Notes: generated by a model from the letters alone, not told the origin. A stretch of 61,713 nt of DNA from Nocardiopsis xinjiangensis YIM 90004 (GCF_000341145.1 NZ_ANBE01000026.1:891-62603), one strand, 5' to 3'; shown: positions 11,344-20,767, counted from the stretch's first letter. Numbers and translations: made by a program.

Positions 11344-12308
11344 GCGGAGGCCTCCTCATGGTCGTCGCCGGGCAGGGCACGGCCGGTCAAGGAGAAGAAG
11401 ACGTCGTCGAGGCTGGGCAACCGCAGGGCCAGTTCGTCGGTGGTGACCGCCTCCTGGTCCAAGCGCCGGACCAGGGCCGACAGCAGCACGGGGTCGTCGG
11501 TCGGCGCGGAGATCGAGACCCCGTCGGATGCCAGGGCGGGCTCGGTGTCCAGCAGCTCGGTGAGGAAACCGATCACCCGGTCGGTGTCGGCAGGGTCGAC
11601 CGTGCGCACATGCAGTGTCTGGGAGCCGGTCGTGCGCTTGAGCTCGGCGGGGGTCCCCCCGGCCACGGTCCGGCCGTGGTCGATCACGGTGATCCGGTCC
11701 GCGAGTTCGTCGGCCTCCTCCAAGTACTGCGTGGTGAGCAGGACGGTGGTGCCCTCCTCGGCCAGATCGCGCACGGTCTGCCACAGGTCACCGCGGCTGC
11801 GCGGGTCCAAGCCCGTGGTGGGCTCGTCGAGGTAGAGCACCCGGGGGCGTCCGACCAGGCTGGCCGCCAGGTCGATCCGTCGCCGCATACCGCCCGAGTA
11901 GGTCTTGACCGGCCGCTCCCCGGCCTCGGTCAGGTCGAAGCGCCCCACGAGTTCCCGGGCGCGTGTCTTCCACTCCCGGCCGGGCAGGCGCAGCAGTTGC
12001 CCGATGAGTTCGAGGTTCTCCCTACCGGTGAGCTCTTCATCCACCGACGCGTACTGGCCGGTGAGCCCGATCAGACCGCGTACCGCGACCGGGTCGCGCA
12101 GGGCGTCGTGGCCGGCCACGTGCACACTGCCCTGGTCGGGCTGCGCCAGCGTCGCCAGGATCCGCACCATCGTGGTCTTGCCGGCCCCGTTGGGGCCCAG
12201 GACCCCCAGGATCGACCCGGTGGGAACCTCTAGATCCACCCCGTCCAGTGCGGTGGTGTGGCCGAATCGCTTGACCAGGCCGGAGGCCCGGATACATACG
12301 TCCGTCAC
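11340..12308 (-). CDS. ABC transporter ATP-binding protein (DrrA-like)
   Basis: 322-aa ATPase that would power the ABC-2 permease encoded just downstream. Motifs: Walker A GPNGAGKTT, ABC signature YSGGMRRRIDLAASL, Walker B VLYLDEPTTGLD and the H-loop region replaced by TTQYLEEADELADRI, the pattern of the DrrA/daunorubicin-resistance family. The C-terminal 90 residues match the DrrA accessory domain. The GTG at 12308 is preceded by AGGAGG with 4 nt spacing, which decides this start over an ATG 45 nt upstream. The region immediately upstream carries direct repeats that may be a SARP-binding site. Confidence 0.94.
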   Translation of the reverse strand: MTDVCIRASGLVKRFGHTTALDGVDLEVPTGSILGVLGPNGAGKTTMVRILATLAQPDQGSVHVAGHDALRDPVAVRGLIGLTGQYASVDEELTGRENLELIGQLLRLPGREWKTRARELVGRFDLTEAGERPVKTYSGGMRRRIDLAASLVGRPRVLYLDEPTTGLDPRSRGDLWQTVRDLAEEGTTVLLTTQYLEEADELADRITVIDHGRTVAGGTPAELKRTTGSQTLHVRTVDPADTDRVIGFLTELLDTEPALASDGVSISAPTDDPVLLSALVRRLDQEAVTTDELALRLPSLDDVFFSLTGRALPGDDHEEASA

Positions 12309-12343
12309 GATTCCTCCTCTCGTTCGCACCACTGTCCCGGCGC

Positions 12344-12384
12344 GGGCGGACACCGGGCGGACAGTGGGCGGACAGGAGCGGACA
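12344..12384. repeat. Four GGGCGGACA direct repeats, possible SARP box
   Basis: GGGCGGACA occurs at 12344, 12355 and 12366, and as GAGCGGACA at 12376, giving spacings of 11, 11 and 10 nt; a weaker fifth unit follows near 12387. On the minus strand these read TGTCCGCCC and lie 36-76 nt before the DrrA-like GTG. SARP regulators are known to bind heptameric direct repeats spaced by one helical turn, and a SARP gene lies 5 kb away. The same stretch also contains CCACTGTCC (12329-12337) facing GGACAGTGG (12359-12367), so a hairpin is an alternative reading. Confidence 0.5.
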
Positions 12385-12404
12385 CCGGCCGGACGAGGGG
12401 CTCT

Positions 12405-14951
12405 TCAATCGCCTGCTCCGATCACCTCCGTCGGCGTGGTGCGCAGAGCAAGGCGCACCGGGAGCACGACCGAGGCGTACCCCAGCACGGCCGTGGCGGA
12501 GACAAGGGCGACGTAGACCAAGGGCGAGCCCGCCGGGACGGGGGTTCCGAGGAAGGCCGTGCTCAGCACCGCCAGGGGCAGCGCGGCCACCAGAGTGCCC
12601 AGCAGGACCGCGAGCACGATGATCACGCACGCCTCCCACCTCTGCGCGTTCAGTACTTGGCGGCGAGTGGCCCCGATCATCCGCAGCAGGGCGAACTCGC
12701 GCGAGCGGGCAGTGGTGGACATCACCAGACTGTTGACCACCGCGATCGCGATGTAGCCCAGGATGACCGCCAAACCGGTGAGGTTGACCCAAGCGGCCAG
12801 GTCGGCCTCGGCCCGAGCGCTGTCCGCGAACCCTTCCCGGTCGGTGATCTGCAGGGTCGGGTACCGCTCGGTGAAATCGGCCAGCGCCGAGTGCAGTTCC
12901 TCGGTCCGAACCCCTTCGGCCGCACCGGCCAGGACCTGGGACGGCGGGCCCGTGTGACCCTCCACGGCCTCCTCGGGCAGCATCGCCTCGCCCAGCCCCA
13001 GCCCACGGTCGTAGGTGGCGACCAGTTGCACCGTGGCCGGCGTGCCGTCTCCCAGGTACACGTCGATCTCCTCCCCCACGTCCGCCCCGAGCAGGTTCGC
13101 CCCGGAACGCTCCATCGCCACCGCCGCGCCGCTCAGGTCGGCCAGGTCGCCCTCGACGAGACCGGGATCCAGGTTCTCCCGCAGTCCTTCGCTCTCGACC
13201 CCCCGGGCAGAGAAGGAGGCCAGTTCGGGATCACCGAAGATCGGGCGGGGCACGACCAGACGGGTCTCCTGCAGTGGAGTGACCGCGCCGGCCTCGGGCA
13301 GCTCCGCCAGGTCCTCGACGACCTCGGGGGCCATCCCCCCGGAACCGGTGTCGCTCACCACCGCGTCCGCGCCGATCCCTTCCTCGACCTGGCCGGAGAC
13401 CGCCCCGGCCACCACCGACTGGGTGTGGACCATGGACAGGGTGAAGCCGACGGCGAGCACCAGCGGGGTCAGCACGCCCCCCAGCCGGCGCAGGTCGGCC
13501 CCGGCGGACTCGGCGGCGAGGAAACCGCTCACCCGGCTCCGGCGCAGCGGGCGCACCAGGGCCTCCACCAGCGGGCGCAGCAGCACGGGCCCCAGCAGCG
13601 CCACCGCGATCACCAGCAGCAGGGCCGCGCTGCCCGTCCCCGCGGCCCCGGCATCGTTGCGCAGGGCGATCGGGGTCATCGCCGCACTGGCGGCGAGCAC
13701 CACGCACACCATCCCCGCTACGCCCCGCCATCGTGCGGGAGGACCGGAGGTGGGAGTGGTCTCGCGCATCGCCTCCACGGGGTTGGCCCACGCAGGGCGC
13801 AATGCCACGGCCGTGCCCGCGAGCAGGGCGGTCAGCGTGATCAGCAGCACCGCGGCGACCATGGGCAGCGCTCCGACCACGAGCGGCAGGTCGGCGGGCA
13901 GGACCCCGAACCGTGTGAAGGCCCCGTGCATGGCCCGGGCGACCAGGATCCCGGGCAGGCAACCCAGAAGGCCGGCCACCAGGGACAGCAGCAGGGCCTC
14001 GGCGCCGACCATGCGCAAGAGCTGGCCAGGGGTGGAGCCGATGGCGCGCAGGACCGCGAGTTCGCGCCGGCGGGCGTTGAGCGACAGGGCCATCGTCCCC
14101 GAGACCACGAACAGGGCGATGAGCACCGCCAAGCCGCCGAAGGAGGCGGAGATCATCAGCAGGAGCCCGCGCGCTTCCCCCACGTCGGAGAACTCGGCCC
14201 GGCTGGTGTCCTGGCCTGTGCGGACGGTCACGGGGGTCTGCCCCGCGGCGGCCTCCACGGCACCGGTCAGCTCCTCGGCAGCCACACCCGGAGCAGCCAC
14301 GAGCCCGATCGCGTCGAAGGACCCGGGTTCCTGTGCCAGGCTGCGGGCCTCGTCCGGGTGCAGGAACACCGAGCCGCCGCGTCCCTCGCCGGCGTTCTGG
14401 TGGGCGACGGTGCCGCTGACCCGGTACTCGGCGGGAACGGCCCCGCTGACCAGGTCCACGGTCTCCCCCGGCCCGGTCCCGAGTTCCTCGGCCAGGCCGG
14501 TGGTCAACGCCACCTCCCCGGTCTCCTCGGGGGCCCTGCCCTCCTGGGGCGTGAAAGGCGCCAGCGGGGCGGTGTCCCAACCGTGGCCGGAGACCGGCAC
14601 GGGATCCCGGCCGCCGGGTGCGGCCGCGGCCAGGGACAGGTGGTGGTCACCGACCGCCGTGTCCACCTCCTCCAGGGTTTCCAGTTCGCCGACCAGGTCG
14701 GCGGGCAGGCGGACCGGTTCGGAAAGGCGCTCGGAGACGGTGAAGTCACCGCCGGGCAACCGCAGGGTCTGCTCACCGTCGACGACCGCGTCGGCGCCGG
14801 CATAACGGTGGGGGTCCACGGAAGAGCGCAAGCCGGACTCGACGAGGATCCCGGAGGCCGTGATCAGAGCGGCCGCGCACAGCAGGGAGACGAACGCCCC
14901 CGCGAAAGAACCCTTGCGGGCGCGCAAGGTCTTCCAGGCGATCTCGAACAT
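12405..14951 (-). CDS. FtsX/MacB-like ABC permease, double-module
   Basis: 848-aa membrane protein with two FtsX-type permease halves. The N-terminal helix (about residues 18-40) is followed by a large extracytoplasmic region, three helices near residues 260-400, a second TM/periplasmic unit, and three C-terminal helices. ELAVLRAIGSTPGQLLRM and EFALLRMIGATRRQVLNA are the paired FtsX coupling-helix motifs. The start ATG overlaps the ATPase stop by one base (TGATG at 14949-14953), so both products are made together. Such transporters handle antimicrobial peptides, lipids or cell-envelope signals rather than small nutrients. The adjacent kinase/response-regulator pair suggests stress-controlled expression. 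Confidence 0.92.
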   Translation of the reverse strand: MFEIAWKTLRARKGSFAGAFVSLLCAAALITASGILVESGLRSSVDPHRYAGADAVVDGEQTLRLPGGDFTVSERLSEPVRLPADLVGELETLEEVDTAVGDHHLSLAAAAPGGRDPVPVSGHGWDTAPLAPFTPQEGRAPEETGEVALTTGLAEELGTGPGETVDLVSGAVPAEYRVSGTVAHQNAGEGRGGSVFLHPDEARSLAQEPGSFDAIGLVAAPGVAAEELTGAVEAAAGQTPVTVRTGQDTSRAEFSDVGEARGLLLMISASFGGLAVLIALFVVSGTMALSLNARRRELAVLRAIGSTPGQLLRMVGAEALLLSLVAGLLGCLPGILVARAMHGAFTRFGVLPADLPLVVGALPMVAAVLLITLTALLAGTAVALRPAWANPVEAMRETTPTSGPPARWRGVAGMVCVVLAASAAMTPIALRNDAGAAGTGSAALLLVIAVALLGPVLLRPLVEALVRPLRRSRVSGFLAAESAGADLRRLGGVLTPLVLAVGFTLSMVHTQSVVAGAVSGQVEEGIGADAVVSDTGSGGMAPEVVEDLAELPEAGAVTPLQETRLVVPRPIFGDPELASFSARGVESEGLRENLDPGLVEGDLADLSGAAVAMERSGANLLGADVGEEIDVYLGDGTPATVQLVATYDRGLGLGEAMLPEEAVEGHTGPPSQVLAGAAEGVRTEELHSALADFTERYPTLQITDREGFADSARAEADLAAWVNLTGLAVILGYIAIAVVNSLVMSTTARSREFALLRMIGATRRQVLNAQRWEACVIIVLAVLLGTLVAALPLAVLSTAFLGTPVPAGSPLVYVALVSATAVLGYASVVLPVRLALRTTPTEVIGAGD

Positions 14952-15661
14952 CACCGCTCCCCGAGCCGGCTGATCCGCTCGGCCACAGCGGCAGGGGTCG
15001 GGGCCCCGAGGGAATCCACGAGCCGGCCGTCGGCCAGGAAGAGCACGTTCTGGGCGTAGGAAGCGGCCACGGGGTCGTGGGTGACCATCAGTACGGTCTG
15101 GCCCAGCTCGTCCGCGCTCTCGCGCAGGAGCGAGAGCACCTGGGCACCGGAGCGGGAGTCCAGGGCCCCGGTGGGCTCGTCGGCCAACACCAGTTCGGGA
15201 CGGGTGATGAGCGCGCGGGCCACGGCGGCCCGCTGCTGTTGACCGCCGGACAGTTCGGCGGGCCGGTGGTGCAACCGTTCGGCCATCCCGACCCGGCCGA
15301 CCACCTGCTCGGCCCACTCCCGGTCCACGGCGGTGCCGCTCAACCGCAGCGGCATGGTGATGTTGTCCTGGACCGTGAGCGCCGACAGCAGGTTGTAGGC
15401 CTGGAAGACGAATCCCACACGTTCGCGGCGCAGCCGGGTGAGCCGGTTCTCCGACAGCCCGGAGAGCTCGGTCTGCCCCAGCCACACCTCACCGCTGGTC
15501 GGACGGTCCAGGCCGGCGGCGCAGTGCAGGAACGTGCTCTTGCCCGATCCGGAGGGGCCCATTACCGCAGTGAAGCCGGATTTGGCAAGCTCTACGGAAA
15601 TACCTTGAAGTGCGCTCACTTTTCCAGCACCCGAACCATAGGTGCGGTAAACTTCCCTCAT
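14951..15661 (-). CDS. MacB-type ABC ATP-binding protein
   Basis: 236-aa ATPase partner of the FtsX-like permease. Walker A GPSGSGKST, Q-loop VFQAYNLLSALTV, signature LSGGQQQRAAVARAL, Walker B LVLADEPTGALD and H-loop VTHDPVAAS are all intact and in the order typical of the LolD/MacB class, whose normal length (220-250 aa) fits the ATG at 15661. No strong Shine-Dalgarno is evident (GGAAGAGGG about 14 nt upstream) and the frame remains open further upstream, so the exact start is uncertain. It is transcribed divergently from the histidine kinase gene. Confidence 0.92.
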   Translation of the reverse strand: MREVYRTYGSGAGKVSALQGISVELAKSGFTAVMGPSGSGKSTFLHCAAGLDRPTSGEVWLGQTELSGLSENRLTRLRRERVGFVFQAYNLLSALTVQDNITMPLRLSGTAVDREWAEQVVGRVGMAERLHHRPAELSGGQQQRAAVARALITRPELVLADEPTGALDSRSGAQVLSLLRESADELGQTVLMVTHDPVAASYAQNVLFLADGRLVDSLGAPTPAAVAERISRLGER

Positions 15662-15819
15662 TCTCAGTGCGAAGCCCTCTTCCGCAATTACGGAAGGCCC
15701 GGAACAACCCCTGCCGCTTGCATCTCTTCCTTCGAGCAAAAGAACTCCCTTGTCGATTCCCCGGCGGATGCTACCATCAACCCGGAATTGGCCCCTCACA
15801 GATTTCCGGGGATTTTCCT
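15662..15819. promoter_or_regulatory. Divergent promoter region, ABC operon / kinase operon
   Basis: A 158-nt interval between the leftward ABC transporter genes and the rightward kinase genes. It is less GC-rich than its surroundings (for example AGCAAAAGAACTC and GCTACCATCAACC). No clear operator or consensus promoter could be fixed by eye. If the response regulator controls the transporter, its site should be here. Confidence 0.4.
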
Positions 15820-17046
15820 TTGACGCACGCGGGTGAACTCCTGCATCAACACCGGACGGCACTGGAACACACGGCCCGTGGAGCGCGCTACACCGCGTCG
15901 GCGGGGGCGGGAGCCTTGCGCTCCTGGGCGTTGTCGGGCGGATTCCTGCTGACCCATGTACTGGTCGTCCTCCTTGTCGGCGCTTCGCTGCTCGAACGGA
16001 TGAAGAGGCTGCTCGAACAGAGCACCGAGAAGGACCTTCGACTGGCTCGCGCGCACTTGGACCGGGACTCCGACCGCGAAGGACCACCATCCCACCGAGT
16101 GGAATTCCGGGTCTCGCTGTGCTGGATGGTCGCCCATTCCCTGGCCGGCCTGGCCTGCGCGCTCGTGATGTTCGTCCTGGCTGTGGGTGTCGTTGTTTCC
16201 CTGACCTGTCCGCTGTGGTGGTGGATGCTGCCCCCGGAAATAGCGGTCAGCCCCGGCGGCTATCCGGTGGACTCCTGGCCCGCGGCACTGCTCACCCCGA
16301 TCGTGGCCCTGGTCTATCTCGCCCTGTTCGTGGTCTGCGTCCCGCGCCTGGCGGACGGCCACGCCCTGCTGGCCCACAAGATGCTGCTCGGCACGAACAG
16401 AGGCAGGCTCAGGACCCGGATCGCGGAGGTCACCGCGCTGAGGCAGACGGCCCTGGAAGCGCACGGCCTGGAGCTGCGCCGGATCGAGCGCGACCTGCAC
16501 GACGGGACCCAGAACCGGCTGGTCGCGGTCCGTATGCATCTGGGCCTGGTCGAACGCCTGCTGGCCGAGGATCCCGAACGTGCCCGGGAACTCGTCGCGG
16601 TCGCCAAGGGCGCCGCCGAAGAGGCGCTCGGTGAGCTGCGCGGTGTCGTGCGCAGTATCTATCCGCCCATCCTGGCCGACCAGGGCTTGGCCACGGCGTT
16701 GTCCTCCCTGGCCTCGCGCTCGACCGTGGACTGCTCGGTGGACGTGTCGGAGCTGTCCCGGCTGCCCGCAGCGGTGGAGACGGCCGCCTACTTCGTGGTC
16801 ACCGAGGCGCTGACCAACATCACCAAACACTCCGGGGCCTCCCGCGCGCACGTGGTGGTCGGTGAGCACGACGGTGAGATCGGCATCGAGGTCACCGACG
16901 ACGGGCGGGGCGGCGCCGATGAACAACAGGGAAGCGGGCTGTCCGGAATCCGTCAGCGGGTGGCGGCTTTCGAGGGACGGACCCGGATCATCAGCCCGCC
17001 GGGCGGGCCGACCACGATAGAGGTGAAACTGCCGTGCGCGTTCTGA
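15820..17046 (+). CDS. Nar-type sensor histidine kinase (HisKA_3)
   Basis: Membrane sensor kinase of about 408 aa that autophosphorylates and passes phosphate to the response regulator encoded immediately downstream. Four hydrophobic helices lie in the N-terminal half (around FLLTHVLVVLLVGASLL, LAGLACALVMFVLAV, and a region ending VYLALFVVCVP). The DHp motif is ERDLHDGTQNRLVAVRMHLG, with the phosphoacceptor His in DLHDG, followed by an HATPase domain with EALTNITKHSGAS and DDGRGG. The TTG at 15820 is the best start I can place before the first helix; the frame is open further upstream, so the N-terminus is uncertain. The stop overlaps the regulator start by 13 nt. Confidence 0.88.
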   Translation: MTHAGELLHQHRTALEHTARGARYTASAGAGALRSWALSGGFLLTHVLVVLLVGASLLERMKRLLEQSTEKDLRLARAHLDRDSDREGPPSHRVEFRVSLCWMVAHSLAGLACALVMFVLAVGVVVSLTCPLWWWMLPPEIAVSPGGYPVDSWPAALLTPIVALVYLALFVVCVPRLADGHALLAHKMLLGTNRGRLRTRIAEVTALRQTALEAHGLELRRIERDLHDGTQNRLVAVRMHLGLVERLLAEDPERARELVAVAKGAAEEALGELRGVVRSIYPPILADQGLATALSSLASRSTVDCSVDVSELSRLPAAVETAAYFVVTEALTNITKHSGASRAHVVVGEHDGEIGIEVTDDGRGGADEQQGSGLSGIRQRVAAFEGRTRIISPPGGPTTIEVKLPCAF

Positions 17047-17702
17047 TCGCCGAGGACGACGCGCTCCTGCGCCAAGGACTCGTCCTGCTTCTGGAGACGG
17101 AGGGGTTCGACGTCGTCGGAGCTGCCCGGGACATCGCGGAGTTCTGGGCGCTCTTCGACGAGCACCGGCCCGATGCGGCCGTCCTCGACATCCGTCTGCC
17201 GCCCGATTTCCGCCGCGAGGGGTTGGAGGCCGCGATCCGGCTCCGCCAACAGAGCCCGGGCTTTCCGGTACTGGTGTTGTCGGCCCATGTCGAGGAGGGT
17301 TACGCCGCCGAACTGCTCTCCGACAGCCGGGCCGTCGGCTATCTCCTCAAGGACCGGGTCGGTGACGTCGCCGAGTTCGCGGAGGCGCTCGAGCGGGTCA
17401 CCCGTGGCGGGGTTGCGCTGGACCCGGAGGTGGTCTCCCACCTGATGCGCGGCCCCAGTAGCGGGGACCCGTTGGGGTCGCTGACCCCCAGGGAGCTCCA
17501 GGTGCTCGGGCTCATGGCCGAAGGCCACGGCAACACGCGCATCCGCGAGTTGCTCGGGCTGTCCACACCCGCGGTGGGCAAACACATCGGTTCGGTCTTC
17601 ACCAAGCTCGGGCTCACCCAGGAAGGCAGCGGGCATCGCCGTGTCCAAGCGGTGCTGGCCTACTTGGGGAGCGGCACGGCACCTGAGGCGCCCTCGGCGT
17701 AG
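17034..17702 (+). CDS. NarL/LuxR-type response regulator
   Basis: 222-aa DNA-binding response regulator and partner of the overlapping kinase. The receiver domain has the acidic pair D8-D9, the phosphoacceptor D52 (AAVLDIRLP) and the conserved Lys in GYLLKDRV. The C-terminal LuxR-type HTH reads LTPRELQVLGLMAEGHGN then STPAVGKHIGSVFTKLGL. GTG start at 17034 with AGAGGTG about 8 nt upstream. Likely targets are its own operon and the divergent MacB/FtsX transporter; that is inferred from position. Its last 43 nt overlap the end of the convergent AfsR-like gene. Confidence 0.95.
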   Translation: MRVLIAEDDALLRQGLVLLLETEGFDVVGAARDIAEFWALFDEHRPDAAVLDIRLPPDFRREGLEAAIRLRQQSPGFPVLVLSAHVEEGYAAELLSDSRAVGYLLKDRVGDVAEFAEALERVTRGGVALDPEVVSHLMRGPSSGDPLGSLTPRELQVLGLMAEGHGNTRIRELLGLSTPAVGKHIGSVFTKLGLTQEGSGHRRVQAVLAYLGSGTAPEAPSA

Positions 17703-20700
17703 GCGCGTGCGAACCCTTCCTCACCCATCTTCCCGGCCAGTTCACGCACCAGCGAACGCACCCTGGGATTGCCGTGGTCGCGCCGTCCCCGCAGGCGGGT
17801 GGCGGTACCGAGCGCGCGTGCCGCACCCGCCGGGTCCTCCGCCTGCCCCAGGGCGCCGGCCACCAGTTCGGCCGTTTGCGCGCGGACGTCGGGCACCCCG
17901 AGCAGGCGGGCGGACTCCCACGCTCGGAGCGCCCTCTCTCGGGCCCGCTCCGTCTCGTTCTCGGCCAGGGCGAGCATTCCCTCCTGGCGCAGCAGCACCA
18001 CTCGTAGGTAGTCCGGGTCGGCCAGGGGGCCCGACATCAGGTTCCGGGCCCGCGTGAGCAGCTCGCGTGCGGCCCCGGGCTGTTCTCGGAGCAGCGCCAG
18101 GTCCGCCAGGCCGACCAGACACAGGATGCGGTGTTCGACGGTGGGGGCCTCCGTGGTGTCCAGGACCTCGCGGAAGGTTTCCTCGGCCTCGGTGGTGTTC
18201 CCGGCCCGGGCGAGCTCGTCGCCCAACCGGATCAGGATGAGGGTGAAGTGCTCGGAGGCGCCCAACGAACGCTTCAGTTCCAGGGCTCTCCTGAGGTCGG
18301 CGACCGCACCGTCCACGTCGCCGCGCGCGGAACGGAACCCCGCTGAGGCGGCGATCAGCTGCGCGCTCGTCCACGCGTCCCCCAGTTCCCAGAAGGCCTC
18401 CGCCGCGACCTGGATGTCGCGCTCGGCCCCGGCCGCGTCCCCGGCGGCCTCGACGGCCAGCGCGGAGGTGGCCCGGCCCGCGGCCCGCACCCAGGGATGA
18501 GGGTGGGCCAGGGCGGTCTCGGCGTCGGCCCGCACCCCCTCGTGGTCGTCCTGCAGCAGACGGTGCTTGGGGGTGATCATCGCCAACGGTGGGTGCGCCG
18601 CCAGCGCGGCGGCGTCGGGGACCGCCGGCCCGGTGCGGGTGCCGGCTTGCGAGGGGCCGGCGGTCTCGGGCCGGGGCAGGATCGAACGCACCGCGTCCGC
18701 GAGCATCCGGGTGGTCGGTCCGTGGACCCCCTGGTGACGGTCGAGTTCCTCGTACCAGCGTCCGGCCTCCTCGTAGCGGCCCCGGATGATCCAGTACCAG
18801 CTCGAGGCCGCGGTGATCCGCACCGCCCGGTCCGGATCCCCGTCACCACAGGCGTGGCGCAGGCTTTCCAGGAGGTTGTCGTGCTCGCTGTCGAGGATCT
18901 CCAACCCGCGCGGTTGGTCGCGGCCGAGCAGCATCTCGGCGGCGTCCTCGGCCAGGGCGGCGGCGTGGTCGGCGGCCGCGTTCCGCGTACGTGTCTCCTC
19001 ACCGGCATCACGCAGGCGTTCGGCCAGGTAGACCCGTGCGGTCTCCAACAGGCGGTACCGCGGCTCCCCCGGGCGCGGTTCGGTGACCGAGAGCAGGGAC
19101 TTGTCGGTGAGGGAGGACAGCAGGTACGGCACCTCGTCCCCGGACACGCTCTCCGCGGCGCACACGGCCCGGGCGGTGTCGACGGTGGCACCGCCCGGCA
19201 ACACCGACAGACGGCGCGCCATCAGCCGCTCCTGGTCGGTCAACAGGTCCCAGGTCCAGTCCAGGACGGCTCGCAGGGTCCGGTGGCGGGCGTTGGCGGC
19301 GCGCCGTGTGCCCGACAGGAGCCGGAAGCGTTCGTCGAGGTGGTGGGCGATCTGCTGCACCGTCATCGAGCGGGTGCGCGCGGCGGCCAGTTCGATGCCC
19401 AGGGGGAGCCCGTCCAGCCGGCGGCAGATCTCGATCACCACGGAGGCGTTGTCGGCACCGACGGTGAACCCGGGCCGGGCCAGGGAGGCCAGTTCGGTGA
19501 ACATCGCCACGGCCTCTCCTCCGTCTTCCTCGGGCACGTGCAGGGGCTCGACACGGAGCAGGGCCTCGCCGTCGGTCGCCAGGGGCTCGCGGCTGGTGGT
19601 CAGGATCTGCAGATCCGGGCATCGGGTGAGCAGACGGTGCACGAGGGCGGCGGCCTCGTCGGCCAGGTGTTCGCAGTTGTCCAGGACCAGCAGGGTGGGG
19701 GCGGCCGACAGGGCCGAGACCAACCGGGTGAACCTGTCGTGGCCGGGGGGCGCCAGGAGGGCCTCGCCCGTGCCCAGCATGGCGGCGACGGCCTCGATCA
19801 GGCTGTCGTCCCCACGCAGGGGCCCCAACTCGGCGAAGCGCACTCGCAGGTGCGCAGCGGCTCGGGCGGTGTACTCGGCGGCCAGCCGGGTCTTGCCCAC
19901 CCCTCCTGGGCCGAGCAGGGTCACCAGGCGGGTGCGTTCCATGAGCGTGCCGATGGCGGCGAGTTCCTCGGCCCGCCCGAAGAAGCGGGTCAGGTAGGGG
20001 TTGGTCCACTCCGAGGTCCGTGCCGGGGCGTGATCACGCAGGATCTGACCGTGGAGTTCACCGATCCACGGGGCCGGGTCGGCGCCCAGCTCCTCGGCCA
20101 GGGTGCGCCGTAGGTCCTCGTGAACGGTCAGGGCCGCGCTGCTCTGCCCGCTCTCGTGCAGGACCCGCATGAGCAGACCGTGGCAGCGTTCCCGGGTGGG
20201 ATGGGCCGAGCACAGGGCGCGGAGTTCGGGAATGGTCCCGGTGGGATCGCCCGTGCGCGAGACGGCGTCGGCGCGGTCCTCGGCGGCCGCGGTCCTGAGC
20301 TCTTCCAGGCGCGGTACTTCTCTGCGGGCGAACTCGGCCTCCACACCGCTCAGGGGGGCTCCCCGCCACAGCGCCAACGCCTCGTTCAGCAGCCCTTCCG
20401 CGCGGTCGGGGGCGTGCGCCCTGAGCAGCCGGGCGCCGTCGGCGACGAGGTGTTCGAAGTGCAAGGCGTCGACCTCTTCGGCCGGCAGGTCCAGGAGGTA
20501 GCCGCCGCGTTGGGCATGGGGGCCGATCCTCAGGCCGTGTTCGCCCAGCCGGGTCCGGGCGCGTGAGGCGAGGCGGCGCAGAGTGTCCGCGCCGCCCTCG
20601 GGGGGAGCGCTGTCCCACAGGTCGTCGATGAGCGTGTCCACGGACACCGCCCGGCCCGGGGACAGGGCCAGCCGTGCCAGGAGAACGGACATGCGCCGTC

Positions 20701-20767
20701 CTCCGAGCGGTAGGGCATCGCCCTTCTCGTCCCGGATCTGGAGGGGGCCCAGCATGCACACGCGCAC
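17660..20767 (-). CDS. AfsR-like SARP regulator (BTAD, NB-ARC, TPR)
   Basis: 1,035-aa cytoplasmic regulator of the large SARP/AfsR class, which activates secondary-metabolite genes. The N-terminus (VRVCMLGPLQI) begins an OmpR-like winged helix, followed by the BTAD domain (to about residue 245, including LREAEFA-type helices and CHGLLMRVLHESGQ). An NB-ARC ATPase comes next with P-loop LLGPGGVGKTRLAAEY near residue 285 and LLVLDNCEHLADEAA, then winged-helix and TPR repeats to the end. The GTG at 20767 was chosen because it gives the usual SARP N-terminus; a second GTG is 6 nt inside. It is the best candidate to bind the direct repeats before the exporter and to switch on the peptide cluster. 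Confidence 0.93.
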   Translation of the reverse strand: MRVCMLGPLQIRDEKGDALPLGGRRMSVLLARLALSPGRAVSVDTLIDDLWDSAPPEGGADTLRRLASRARTRLGEHGLRIGPHAQRGGYLLDLPAEEVDALHFEHLVADGARLLRAHAPDRAEGLLNEALALWRGAPLSGVEAEFARREVPRLEELRTAAAEDRADAVSRTGDPTGTIPELRALCSAHPTRERCHGLLMRVLHESGQSSAALTVHEDLRRTLAEELGADPAPWIGELHGQILRDHAPARTSEWTNPYLTRFFGRAEELAAIGTLMERTRLVTLLGPGGVGKTRLAAEYTARAAAHLRVRFAELGPLRGDDSLIEAVAAMLGTGEALLAPPGHDRFTRLVSALSAAPTLLVLDNCEHLADEAAALVHRLLTRCPDLQILTTSREPLATDGEALLRVEPLHVPEEDGGEAVAMFTELASLARPGFTVGADNASVVIEICRRLDGLPLGIELAAARTRSMTVQQIAHHLDERFRLLSGTRRAANARHRTLRAVLDWTWDLLTDQERLMARRLSVLPGGATVDTARAVCAAESVSGDEVPYLLSSLTDKSLLSVTEPRPGEPRYRLLETARVYLAERLRDAGEETRTRNAAADHAAALAEDAAEMLLGRDQPRGLEILDSEHDNLLESLRHACGDGDPDRAVRITAASSWYWIIRGRYEEAGRWYEELDRHQGVHGPTTRMLADAVRSILPRPETAGPSQAGTRTGPAVPDAAALAAHPPLAMITPKHRLLQDDHEGVRADAETALAHPHPWVRAAGRATSALAVEAAGDAAGAERDIQVAAEAFWELGDAWTSAQLIAASAGFRSARGDVDGAVADLRRALELKRSLGASEHFTLILIRLGDELARAGNTTEAEETFREVLDTTEAPTVEHRILCLVGLADLALLREQPGAARELLTRARNLMSGPLADPDYLRVVLLRQEGMLALAENETERARERALRAWESARLLGVPDVRAQTAELVAGALGQAEDPAGAARALGTATRLRGRRDHGNPRVRSLVRELAGKMGEEGFARAYAEGASGAVPLPK

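Noticed and set aside
12344-12395. CRISPR array
   Set aside because: Repeats are 9 nt with 1-2 nt gaps, far too short and close; better explained as regulator half-sites.
12258-15059. 933-codon plus-strand open frame over the FtsX permease
   Set aside because: Low-complexity Gly/Gln/His product, no domain; the minus strand encodes clear FtsX motifs.
15610-15819. Start of the histidine kinase at an ATG at 15610
   Set aside because: It would overlap the divergent ATPase gene start and add about 70 residues with no kinase-family similarity.
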